DNA of 64,000 nucleotides, from positions 1,054,001 through 1,118,000 of the forward strand of contig NC_087065.1 in the NCBI RefSeq assembly GCF_963678635.1, given 5' to 3'. Numbering within the stretch: the first letter of the stretch is position 1; the number at the start of each line of letters is the position of its first letter. This document shows positions 45,601 through 57,464 of this stretch, in pieces. This DNA comes from Symsagittifera roscoffensis (Eukaryota > Xenacoelomorpha > Acoela > Convolutidae). The notes under the pieces are model-generated. The model was given only the letters and a program-made list of their open reading frames with translations, made no database searches and was not told where the DNA came from. The translations under genes were made by a program, and so were the position numbers.

Positions 45601-47070
45601 GTGTAATACTCGCCCGGAAATACATACCGACGGAAATTAAAGCTAGGCCCTAAAACGACTGGCTAGCATTTAAACACAGCTTCACATGCTTCTAACCGTC
45701 TCTACCAAAGCCAGTTCAATGTGTGGTCCATTAACATTGGGTCGACAAAGTCGTTACTCTTTAAGGTTATCGGCCAGATCGCGCAAACTAACTTAGTTAC
45801 TTGTAAAAATAGTGAGTTCATGGCTAGGTCTCAGTTTCCCTAGACCACGATGTCACTTCTAAAACAGGGCTACCACTTATTATCATAGTACTATTGCTTG
45901 TGTTCAGTAGATAAAAATCATCATATCCATCGGAGATGGATCAACCCTTTCCCTCAACTCCTAGCTTCTCATTGTCTGAAAACGAAATTGAGGTTATTCA
46001 ATTTATTTCAGGACATTTCAGGAAGCTAAGACTTGTTGTAAAATGAAATTCAGGTCTCTTTCCAAGACCCTTCCGGATTCTTGAATCCGGAAAAAGATTT
46101 TTCTTGTTGTTGATCAGGAAGGGTAGCAAAACCCTCCTAATACCCTTCCGAATTCTCGGGAACTACTCCGTAACGATTGTAGCTGCACAGTCGTTAAAAT
46201 TCGGAATTCTCTTCTGCTAATGTCTCCGACAGTTAATCTTTATCTGCTGTTAGTTTTTCTCCGCGAAAATTGTGGTTCTTATTCCGACCGCCGAAAGTCG
46301 ATTTTCTAATTTTCGCGCTTTTTCAGCATTGGTGAAAATAAAAATGGTCAGTTGTGTTTACAAACGAATTTTTAAATTTTCACATGTCAATTAAAACCGA
46401 CTTCTCCCAATTCGTTTATTCTGTCACACAAGACCGTTAACTCTCCGAAACAGCCAATTCTCCCACTCAACTGATACAGATAAAATTTCGATTCTGCCAT
46501 GCATTTTAGTCGCCATTCTGGTCTAATGTCGCAGTGGTTGTAAGATAAACAAAAAAAATCAGTCATTTCTCTTTTATGCTATTCTTTTCTATGAAAGGAT
46601 GAATGGAGATGTATTAACCTTATTTGATTCTCCGGTTCAACTAAGTCATATATCACTGCTTTGCGTAATTGTTTTAATGAAATGATCACGAAAGAAAAAA
46701 TAATTGCCAATCATTTAAACTATGTTTTTCCAATTTAGTGGAATTGTTTACCACCACTTAACCTGTCGTTTTTATTCCATGTAGGCCAGATCAAAATCGT
46801 TGCCACCACCACTCCTTTCAATTCAGACTCTTGAGATCTGAGTTAGGCCTGACGAATGCGGATGTTTTTAGTTACCAACTTTTAGTTATCAGCAGGTAAC
46901 AGTGAAGCAATTACAGATAAACTGCAAGAACTAAACATCAGAAAACATCTTTGTCCTTGTAATCTGAATTGACTACAACTAGAAATGCACTGATAGGCCT
47001 TGTTTTAGAAAAGAGCGACTTTTGTTAGAGCAGCAATCTCTAGCCAGCAAGCAGATCATCCCCTGGCACA
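45601..47070. repeat. Block identical in both duplication units
   Basis: No difference was found by eye against 55507-56976 (offset 9906) over about 1.47 kb, while flanking parts differ by several percent. It contains the palindrome TTCCGGATTCTTGAATCCGG (46071-46090) and a frame starting ATGGATCAACCC (45936). No gene family is recognised. Confidence 0.75.
46799..46880 (+). repeat. Partial copy of the Penelope 5' coding region
   Basis: GCCACCACCACTCCT, CTCTTGAGATCTGAGTTAG and AATGCGGAT occur here in one short stretch, and the same blocks occur spread over 47590-47850 at the start of the Penelope-like pol. The upstream copy looks like an internally deleted duplicate of the element's 5' end, in the position where Penelope elements often carry a partial tandem (pLTR-like) copy. 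The same pair exists in unit 2 (about 56705-56786). Confidence 0.5.
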
Positions 47071-47557
47071 ATGTGCTGAACAACAGCAAAACATCGAATC
47101 AAACCAGTAACTATACGGCCAATGAACAACGGGCGTCGCAACGGTCCAACCGACAACAAATAAAAGTCATTGTCTACTGCAGGAGAACGAGCAGTCCTGC
47201 TATCTTCAAGGATCTGCGGAAGACAGCGATTATCGTCATAAAAACAACCAGTAACCTTATCTCTACAAGCCAGAGACAGTAGCCTGCCGTCCTCAGAGAG
47301 TATCTTCATCTACACCTGTCCAGTGAAATGAAACTGAGGTCACTACGGGTGGTGCTGTCCCATCGAGACAACCTGCCCAGAGTTTTCTCGAATATACGGC
47401 ACGAACCAAGAGGCCATTGCAGGGACGCCGCGAGTAGGGGCGCGGAGGGTGGAAGCGTTGGCTGTTGAACTCCAGGAGAAGGCGAACGACCAGTAAGTGG
47501 TAAGATACTGTCGGGTTTGTTTTTTCTTTGCTGAGTTCCACATGAGTTCAACTGCTC

Positions 47558-49330
47558 GTGGCCTGCAAAACAGAGATGACCGCAACCTTGCTGCCACCAC
47601 CACTCCTCAGATTGGTCCTGAAAGTTAAACTCAACTGGAAAATTGTGTTAGACTACCTGAAAAATTTCAATAAATTTAATAGCAGTTTTCTCAGAACTAA
47701 ATTTCTGAGGAAAGGTCTCGATAACGATGTTTTGCCAGACTTTCTACGGTTTTTTGTTTTTGATAACGGTGTTTTCTTGTATCAAGCGGTGCACAGCTTT
47801 CAATTAAAACTCTTGAGATCTGAGTTAGCCAGGCAAATGCGGATATTTTTGATCATCAAGTAACCTAACTAATGCAAGTGAGGTTGGAAGAAGGGGTATA
47901 GATCACAAAGGGTTGCCTTCTGTAAAATTCTACCAAAAGCTGCAAGGTTCAATGTCAACAATCTGATAATCTTACACAAGAACAAGAAAAACTGAGCCGA
48001 CATCAGAACAATGTCAACAACTTGATAGACCGACTTTTGAGAACGGGATAGACCGTTAAAAAATTTGGGTGAAAGATCTGTCAGAACACTAGGCAAAATG
48101 ATTTTGCCGCAGTGGGTCCTGAAAGTCTTAGGCTTTGGACCAAAACATCCGGTAAGAGAAAAGTTTAGGTAAATTCAATTTCTTGCCGATAGTGTTTTGA
48201 GCTTATTTTAAATGAAATACCCGGAGAAAACCATGCCAGGTTGAAGCAGCAGCAAAGAAATGTGATTAGAAGTTGAAACAGACACCCTCTGACGAAAAAA
48301 ATGAAAAACTATAAAGGCAGTTCCGTTTGATAAGGGAATGAACTTTTGTGTAGTGAAAAAGGAAAATTATAAGAGGAAACTGAACGGTTTAATGCAGGTA
48401 AAAAAATTCGTTGAGAGGAAGAATCAGACTGACAGTGCTCTATAAACATTGAAAAAGAGAACAACAAATATTTTTTTGCCATAAAGAAGAAAGGCGAGAT
48501 CAACCAGGGCGTAGACGGCTAGGCTATGTGGATTAGTAAAAATGCACAAAAAGATACATCAATTTGTCCCGTCTATTCTTTGGTCGCACAATTGTGCATC
48601 TAAATGAATTATTATTGGCAGAATTATTGGCATCTATTGAAAAAATTAAGGCGCTAACATAAAAACAAACCCTCAAGGGATATCTTGAGGAAAACAGAAG
48701 TAGCTCACCATGGGTAAATTTTGACAGATCATTGTCAAAATCATTGGTCAGACAAAATAGTGCTTGAAAATTTTGACCAGATCAAACAGGAATAAAAATT
48801 TTTGAGGCTAGGGCATCAAAACAGAAAAATAAAGAATTATTTGAAGACTCACTCCACTTTTGACGGTGCAATATTGAGGTAATCCATCGCAACTGTTAGC
48901 TGCGAATGTGCGACAAATATCCGGGACACAAATAATTTTACAAAAAGAAAAATTAAAACAAGATTGTCATTTCTCAAAACCTTCCTTGGGCGTGAACTAA
49001 GATCAAAAGTGGCGTAAAAGCTTACACGTGATGAATGTAACTCCACTCATGTCGACCAGGCAAGGACATTAAACCACGAGCGTTGACGGACACAGCAAAG
49101 AGGGTATCATTTTCAACAATTCCGTAAGTAAGAAGCTAGGCGGTACTGCTGAGCTGAAGTCAGAGAATACAGACCAAACAGACAACACTCATAAGCTACT
49201 AACGCTAGAGGCTTTGCATATTTGGAGAAAAATGCCAAAAATCAGCACGCGCGATTAATTCACCAACCGGGAAATTGAAGTACAAAAAACGCATTGTTGC
49301 CTTGTCAAAAATGCTGGTGAGTCTTTCCAC
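47558..49330 (+). pseudogene. Penelope-like element pol, unit 1 (catalytic core deleted)
   Basis: In order, through several frames: DNDVLPDFLRFFVF and AVHSFQLKLLRSEL (47720-47850, N-terminal region); LPQWVLKVLGFGPKHPVREK (48107-48165); AVPFDKGMNFCVVKKENY (about 48318-48372); and ISKNAQKDTSICPVYS (about 48530). All match the N-terminal and finger regions of Penelope-like RTs. The part that in unit 2 carries motif A, motif B, the PHD finger and motif C is missing; the join is at 48695/48696. The C-terminal region with SSPWVNFD and a decayed GIY-YIG-like end (ECNST, then ALHI) follows. Not functional. Confidence 0.75.
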
Positions 49331-49773
49331 AATTCATCATTTCTCTGTTTTGATGCCGTAGCCTTTAAAAAAATCAATCCTCATTGAACTTGTCAAAAAA
49401 TTCAAGCAATACCTTGTCCAATCATTGCTCTGGATATCAAATTTCAAACTAATGTTTCCGATTCCTCTCCATTGCTCTGTCAAAGTTTACCCATGGGGTA
49501 CTTCTGAAAACCTGATTAACCGTTCCTTCAAAAGCGTATCTGTGTGCTGCAAAGGGGCGCAGGCCTAAACTTAAGATTGGTACCGGTATCTGTGAGTTAA
49601 AGGAACCACCCATAGCTGACCTGTTTCCGTGAGTCCAATTTTACATTTGAATCCAAAAATGTCAAATTACCTTTTCTATCTAGTTCTTCTAGAGTAAACT
49701 GCAAGTTTGGGTTCAAGTTGTTGGTAGCGTCTAGGACTGTCCCATGATCGCCCCTCACAGTCATCCACACATC

Positions 49774-51620
49774 TTAGAAAAACTTAAATACCATTCTCAT
49801 TCCGATCTGTTTCCTGCTGTTTTTCGCAATTCCTGCAATACCAGACTGCACTTCAAAGCTGAGTCGCTGGCGTAGAAATGCAAGGCTGCGCGACTCAGCA
49901 GAAACTCATTTCATGCGGAGCCCAATCGTGCGCAAGAAACTATAACTGCTTTTCCCAATTCCGCCAAGCGTCTCGATTGCAACGGGCTCGAGAACCGTGT
50001 GCTGAGGAAGGGCAGAGTATTGGCCACACTTGCGGTGCTCAGTTTCAGTGGCAATTGCAGGTTCATAACAGGTGGCCAGGCGTGGGTTGCTAATGGCGAG
50101 TCTGTGTGTGCATGTGAAGTCCCATGCTACAACACAACCTCGGCACGATGGGAGCAGCGGCACGCCATCGGGGCGTTTTCTGTATCATTTTATTGCAGGT
50201 CTAGTGGCGAGCGTGTCTGCTCCTCATGTTGGGGCAGGTGAGTGCCTGGTTACAGGGGCGCCCAACTGCAGACAGGCTGAGATCCGGAAGCAGTCATCAG
50301 ACATCTCAAGACCCAAGTTTGATGAGGCAGTGCATTCTGCCAGTCACCTGAACCAGTGCATCTGACGCCTTGTACCTTGCCAACTCAGTGTCGCTGGTTC
50401 GTTGGAGAAGCCGCATTTTAGTATGGCGATGGATCGGTTCAATCCATGACTTCTGTTTGGAGGTCTGCGTGTCTGGTGGCGTGGCATGCGATCGCTCGAA
50501 CCATGTTGCTATTGCCGTATCAATCGGGAGCTCATATGCATGGTCATTAAGGAGTCGACCGACCATCAGGCTGTTGGCCTTTTCTGAGGATAGATAGGCA
50601 GAGCTGGAGAGGTCAATCATGTTTTGTAAACCAGAGCCACCCATCTTGACTGGCAGAGATATTTGCGCCCATGATATCTCATCCATGGCTACATTCAGAA
50701 TGTGCTTCTCTGAGGTTGTCAATTTCGAGTCAATCTGTGAAATAACATCTGGTGCAGAGAAAGTAGGGGCGGTACATAAGATGTACATCAATTGGAGTGC
50801 CTAGAAACTGTTTTAACGCAGGAAAAAGGCCGTTTGCCGCGAGAGCAAGTCTAGTATTTTGCAGAGATGCTTCACCATATTGCCTTTTTCTGTCAAAACA
50901 GATGGTAATGCAGACGAGCCAAGGGCGGATCCTAACAGTGTTGCAACTTCACCAGCCATAAGTTTGACTCAAGGGCACTCATTTGAGAACCGCTTTGAGA
51001 ACCATTTCCCAAAGTCCGCCCAAAGACACGTCGTCCAGATAAGCTTGTTTGAATGTGGCTTGCAATCTCTCAAAGATATCTTGGATGCACAACGAGAAGC
51101 TGATGGATGAGATTGGTTGTCCTTGCTGGAATTCCTCATCAGAGCACAAAAGGTGGTCAATGTATCACAGCAAAGTTGAACTCTTGTAGCATGTTTGATA
51201 AAACTTGTATGCTCCTGGAGCCTTCTCGGAAATAACTTCAGCTGCCGTGTCGCGTCTGATCATATTGAACGCGTTTCGGAAGTCCATCTGCAATAATGCA
51301 GTGTTATTGCGTGCGTCGGCCAATAAGGCCCTAGCGGCGTAAACGGCTGCTTCAAATCCGCTGCGCCTTCCGGTCCATAATTGAATAGGTTCAAAATGAG
51401 ACAAGAATCGAGGTGTTTCGTTTTTCGAGACACACTTCCCGGTAAGTCGTGGCAGCGTGTTTCTGACCGCAATGGGACGTATGCCGGCATCTGGCTTTGG
51501 AAGCGATAAGAGTTTGGCGCCAGCTGACACGGGTAATTTACCAGTCGCCTACTTAAAGTCACATATGAGGTTAAAAAAAAATGCCCTATAACCATTGGCT
51601 CAAGAGTCAGGGACACTATC
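49774..51620 (-). pseudogene. Non-LTR pol with RT and R2-like endonuclease signature, unit 1
   Basis: The minus strand reads, in several frames: AGIRPIAVRNTLPRL; LLQMDFRNAFNMIRR (RT motif A, catalytic D at 51284-51282); QATFKQAYLDDVSLGG (motif C YLDD, 51041-51030); SLPVKMGGSGLQN (thumb region, about 50650); KRPDGVPLLP (about 50180-50150); VEPVAIETLGG-like sequence; and LRQRLSFEVQSGIA, ending VFKFF-stop at 49774. RPDG followed by a W-D block resembles the PD...D restriction-like endonuclease of R2/CRE-type LINEs. The zinc-finger part is shortened. Multiple frame changes make it a pseudogene, but it is the most complete copy in the window. Confidence 0.75.
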
Positions 51621-52389
51621 TCATGTGTTTTTCTATCTCAAGCGGTCGGAGCCAATTCGGTTCACTTGCGACATGAGACCACAAACCGTGTTACAGCTTG
51701 AAGGCTACTACCAAATTACCCCCCGCACCCCACTCTAGAAAATAAGAACATCCCCATGCTCAGTTCTCAAAATACCTACAACACGCGAACGCCATTAAAA
51801 ACAGGGTTGGAACCTTACTTATACCGTTACTTTTTATTAGACAGTGGACCTTTGATCCATTTCAGATGGATCAACCTAAAACTCTCCCTAACTCATCATT
51901 ATAATGTAAAACACACTCAAGAAATTTAAATTGGATATTTACATACCGACACGACCTCTAGAATTGATTAACTAAATTATAAAGTAAGTCTAGAATTAAT
52001 CCGGTAAACAAGTTTAAGTCAAGAAGCTTGAAATGAACAAGTTTTATTTCAAGACACAAGTTTTCTATTTGGACTATTGGGCAACTTCAGCTGTCCAACT
52101 TTCCGCTCTGTTCCACTCGATCATCTCTATTTGTTCCCGTCACTATTTGTTTCCGCCACTCTCGGTCCGTTTCCAAGAATAGGACAGCTCTACTCTCGTT
52201 CGATTTATATGGCAAAACGGCGAATAGCAATTTCACGTTCCTATTTTTTGGACTACTTTCCCGCGATTGCAGTTCAATTCTTCTGATTTTATTTTCTCGT
52301 ATTTTCAGTTAGCGCGAGAAACTTGAGCATGACAGGTTCAATTCGAATCTTTGAAAAATTGCATTTCACCCCAAAAACAAGACTAAACA
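51621..52389. other. Spacer between the divergent non-LTR pol remnants, unit 1
   Basis: It contains ATGGATCAACC (about 51870), the same short start as at 45936, and no recognised domain. The equivalent in unit 2 is 61641-62527. Confidence 0.4.
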
Positions 52390-52916
52390 AGGTCAAACTC
52401 CCAAACCAAGGTTCAAACTTCGAAATCTTTGGTTAGACGGAACATATGACAATGCGCTTAAACGGTGGTTTGAACTTGGAAAAATTGAAATACCTCCGGA
52501 AAACGAAATCTAAACAAATTGGACGGAGGCAATTTTTAACAGCGAAACTGCAGACTTGATTTTACGACTCAAACCAACGCACGTAAAAAGATTCAACACG
52601 TTCCAAGATAGATTTGGCTCCCAATGGTTGAACGTCATCCCGTGCAAAAATTTAAGGTTAAAACAGTCGAACCAACAACCCAGAATTGCAATAGGACTTC
52701 TATTAGGCTCAAGGTTCAAACTCAAGGTTCAAACTTCGAAATCTTTGGTTTGGAGCATGTGGATGGAACCTACGATGATGCGCTTAAACGGTGGTTTGAA
52801 CTTGAAAAAATTGAAATGGCTCAGAAAATGAAATCCAAAAAAATTGAACGGAGCCAATTTTTGACAGCGAAATTGCAGACTTGATTTTACGACTCGAAAC
52901 AATGGACGTAAAAAGA
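52390..52916 (+). pseudogene. C-terminal segment of a second non-LTR pol, unit 1
   Basis: The plus strand reads NTFQDRFGSQWLNVIPCKNL and IAIGLLLGS, matching the region just before the zinc finger of the same pol family (xxSxxWLxALP...RxAxGLRLGA). A ~325-bp internal tandem repeat is present: 52390-52575 recurs at 52708-52905. The sequence is cut off at 52916 by the unit border, before the zinc finger. Confidence 0.65.
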
Positions 52917-52936
52917 AAAACGGAATACACCTAGTC

Positions 52937-55900
52937 ATGGTGTGAAACGACATCATTATTAAAACTATCAACAGCCACCTTCACAGTGCAATTACAGAGT
53001 GGGCACTACAGAGAAACTGACAGAAATCCCAAAGACACGGAAAAATATCAGTGCAATCATATTATGTCAGAGAAACGGAGCCCTAGATATTGGGACCCAG
53101 CTACCCATTACTAAGCTTAATACCCATTACTAGGCTTCTAATTTCAAAAGAGAAAAAAAGAGCGGAGCTTGAGCTGGTAAACGAGCTGGATAGTTCAACT
53201 TTGGAGGAATCACAGTCAGACAAAATATGCGGAGAAAGTTCGCAAGATCAAAATTGCACCGATATAATTGACCACACTTATAGTGCTAAACTGGAACCTT
53301 GTGTTCCTTCTTCAAACTAATTTTCCAAAGTATTCAAAAAAACGAAATGGTTCTCAAAGGGTAGGAAAATGACTAGGCAGCCATCAATTACGAATCACTT
53401 GCATTAGAATAGCTGCACATTAAGAAAAAGGGGCCACAATTTAATACGCGCACAAGTTTTGAAAACATGGAGCTGACCCAGCTGACATTGAATTCTTAGT
53501 TCTGGAATCAAAAACTTCAAAATAAAATTTTTTTGAAATATTTCACATATCAGTAAAGAACCAGAAAAATAAAAATAAAAAAACTGAAAACTTAAAAAGG
53601 TAGAAAAAGGCTAAATTTAATAAATGGTTGGCTAAAAAAATGTTGCATTTTATTTCGAATGAATGACTTTTTAAGGATATTTTTAACTTATATCTGATGT
53701 TTTTGTTCTTATTCGTTGAACTGTTCAAAAAAAATGCACAAAACTTGCTGGAAAGCTCGTTGGATTTAAATTTTCAACGCAATCTCAAACTATTCAGATA
53801 CAAAATTAAAGTTTTAGCCTTTGAAGAATGTGATTTAGGCAGAGGAAGTATTTAGATTGTTTAATATGGTGCGTTTGGTTACTTTACAGGGTCACAAAAA
53901 CTTAACTGTTAATTGACTATTTAAGTCAATATCAAAACATCCAGCTTTTGCAATTCTAAAAAATAAGTTGAAATCATAAGTTTGATAGAGCAACCCTTTT
54001 AATTGTAAATATAAGGCACGTTCCGCTCAGTAATTCTGCTCTAATGATGCTCGATGCTTCTCATTTAGCCTCTGAATGCAAATTAGCACAGAAATCAACG
54101 TTACAAAGTTGCGAAAAAACAAAGAAACTGATCAACAACCCAAATTAGTTCCATAAAATAAATGATATGAAATAGAGGAACATTTTTCAAAAAAAATTGA
54201 TTCTGTTTTTTTTTTGGTTAAACTTAAACAACTAATTTTTTATTTCTTTTTCTTTGTTGACAATGTTCAATAAAAAATTTTGGTTGTTTTTTGCGGCGAT
54301 TTTTATTTCTCGAACAAAAAGTTTTCAAAAGACAAAACCGTGATATGGTACTTCAAATCTCCATCAAATAACAATTGCAGCCCAAAGTTTTTTAAAAATA
54401 AAAAAACAGCGGCCATCAATTCCACTAACTCATGCCGCCTTTTTTGCCGCATTACTCTCGGGAAGTAAGGAAGAAAAAGTTAACGCAGGTCTTGTAGAAA
54501 CAATTTAATTAGTCTTTGAAAATTTTCACATTTCAACCAATCAGCAGTTTCTCAGTACAAACTGTTGTCATTCGAAAGCGCATGCAGGTTAAAAACTTTC
54601 CTCACGACATGGGGACTTACAAATCAGAGAATTCTGAACGTGACTCCTAAATATCTGAAGTGTGACCCTCGTACACATGTGATGTTTAGATATGACATAC
54701 AATGGGCGATGAACAAAAAGATGTTTTTTTTATATATACCAGTTGAATTGGCCCCAAAATTGAGAAGCTAATTTAAAGTGCTTCTCAACCAAAATAAAGT
54801 CAGCGTGGGTTGAAGAAAAAAAACCTAATTTTGTTGTTTCCAGAAAGAATAAACTGGTCTTTAATTTGTTAGAACTCAATCAGAATGATTTTTTTTCGAG
54901 TTTCTTGAACAATTTACTTTGAATATTCATAATCTTGTTTCGAAATTATTTTGAAGAGTGATTACAACGTGAAAGTTTTAACGAATTGGAGATCAAACCT
55001 GTGGAATTTAATTTCGTTTCATATGGCTTAATCGAAGTTTTGTCCAAATGATGCAACACGAATCAGTGATTTAGCAAAGTGAAACAAACGGAATTAAAAT
55101 TTGCTATGATACACCCAATCAAACAGATTTTTTTATTTACGTATTCTGGCAAACATTTAAAAAAAAGAAAAAGCAGTCCAAAAATATTTTAATTCAAAAT
55201 AATAATAACAAAAATCGTTTTTTTGCTCCATCCGTTCTTCCTTGGTTTCCTAATTAGACCCAAAAAACTTTGAAAAATGATGTTTTGTGTGATGTTAAAT
55301 TTATGTTCTTATGCTCTTGCGCAACTTCCAACCAGCCAAAAAAAAATTGAAAGATTCAACACAAAAGAAGAGCGAAATAAGAATTGGTTCAGTCAGAGCG
55401 CGATAAAAAATTGAAAAACAACAAGAACTGAATTTAGATAAAGTAACTCAAAATTCAAAAAAACGTTGGCAAAAACTAATTTTTGCAGTGATTGATTTGG
55501 CAAAGTGTGTAATACTCGCCCGGAAATACATACCGACGGAAATTAAAGCTAGGCCCTAAAACGACTGGCTAGCATTTAAACACAGCTTCACATGCTTCTA
55601 ACCGTCTCTACCAAAGCCAGTTCAATGTGTGGTCCATTAACATTGGGTCGACAAAGTCGTTACTCTTTAAGGTTATCGGCCAGATCGCGCAAACTAACTT
55701 AGTTACTTGTAAAAATAGTGAGTTCATGGCTAGGTCTCAGTTTCCCTAGACCACGATGTCACTTCTAAAACAGGGCTACCACTTATTATCATAGTACTAT
55801 TGCTTGTGTTCAGTAGATAAAAATCATCATATCCATCGGAGATGGATCAACCCTTTCCCTCAACTCCTAGCTTCTCATTGTCTGAAAACGAAATTGAGGT

Positions 55901-57464
55901 TATTCAATTTATTTCAGGACATTTCAGGAAGCTAAGACTTGTTGTAAAATGAAATTCAGGTCTCTTTCCAAGACCCTTCCGGATTCTTGAATCCGGAAAA
56001 AGATTTTTCTTGTTGTTGATCAGGAAGGGTAGCAAAACCCTCCTAATACCCTTCCGAATTCTCGGGAACTACTCCGTAACGATTGTAGCTGCACAGTCGT
56101 TAAAATTCGGAATTCTCTTCTGCTAATGTCTCCGACAGTTAATCTTTATCTGCTGTTAGTTTTTCTCCGCGAAAATTGTGGTTCTTATTCCGACCGCCGA
56201 AAGTCGATTTTCTAATTTTCGCGCTTTTTCAGCATTGGTGAAAATAAAAATGGTCAGTTGTGTTTACAAACGAATTTTTAAATTTTCACATGTCAATTAA
56301 AACCGACTTCTCCCAATTCGTTTATTCTGTCACACAAGACCGTTAACTCTCCGAAACAGCCAATTCTCCCACTCAACTGATACAGATAAAATTTCGATTC
56401 TGCCATGCATTTTAGTCGCCATTCTGGTCTAATGTCGCAGTGGTTGTAAGATAAACAAAAAAAATCAGTCATTTCTCTTTTATGCTATTCTTTTCTATGA
56501 AAGGATGAATGGAGATGTATTAACCTTATTTGATTCTCCGGTTCAACTAAGTCATATATCACTGCTTTGCGTAATTGTTTTAATGAAATGATCACGAAAG
56601 AAAAAATAATTGCCAATCATTTAAACTATGTTTTTCCAATTTAGTGGAATTGTTTACCACCACTTAACCTGTCGTTTTTATTCCATGTAGGCCAGATCAA
56701 AATCGTTGCCACCACCACTCCTTTCAATTCAGACTCTTGAGATCTGAGTTAGGCCTGACGAATGCGGATGTTTTTAGTTACCAACTTTTAGTTATCAGCA
56801 GGTAACAGTGAAGCAATTACAGATAAACTGCAAGAACTAAACATCAGAAAACATCTTTGTCCTTGTAATCTGAATTGACTACAACTAGAAATGCACTGAT
56901 AGGCCTTGTTTTAGAAAAGAGCGACTTTTGTTAGAGCAGCAATCTCTAGCCAGCAAGCAGATCATCCCCTGGCACGATGTGCTGAACAACAGCAAAACAT
57001 CGAATCAAACCAGTAACTATACGGCCAATGAACAACGGGCGTCGCAACGGTCCAACCGACAACAAATAAAAGTCATTGTCTACTGCAGGAGAACGAGCAG
57101 TCCTGCTATCTTCAAGGATCTGCGGAAGACAGCGATTATCGTCATAAAAACAACCAGTAACCTTATCTCTACAAGCCAGAGACAGTAGCCTGCCGTCCTC
57201 AGAGAGTATCTCCATCTGCACCTGTCCAGTGAAATGAAACTGAGGTCACTACGGGTGGTGCTGTCCCATCGAGACAACCTGTCCAGAGTTTTCTCGAATA
57301 TACGGCACGAACCAAGACGCCATTGCAGGGAAGCCGCCGAGTAGGGGCGCGGAGGGTGGAAGCGTTGGCTGTTGAACTCCAGGAGAAGGCGAACGACCAG
57401 TAAGTGGTAAGATACTGTCGGGTTTGTTTTTTCTTTGCTGAGTTCCACATGAGTTCAACTGCTC
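52937..57464. other. Unit 2 left part, no family recognised
   Basis: Counterpart of 43024-47557. Open frames correspond to those in unit 1 with small changes. The minus-strand frame 56946-57221 and its twin at 47040-47309 stay open for about 90 codons in near-identical DNA, which is weak evidence for coding. Confidence 0.35.

Larger units (their letters stand above)
43024..52916. repeat. Tandem duplication of ~10 kb, unit 1
   Basis: Colinear with 52937-63053 in direct orientation, with the first shared bases ATGGTGTGAAACG and the last GACGTAAAAAGA. Identity is very high in the middle and about 95-98% elsewhere by eye. Three large differences exist. Unit 1 lacks 58633-59435 of unit 2. Unit 2 lacks 49761-50060 and 50893-51203 of unit 1. 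A 20-bp filler separates the units. Confidence 0.95.

Noticed and set aside
47040-47309. Minus-strand frame of about 90 codons, preserved in both units
   Set aside because: The units are nearly identical here, so openness is inherited, not selected; no domain seen, and stops bound it on both sides.
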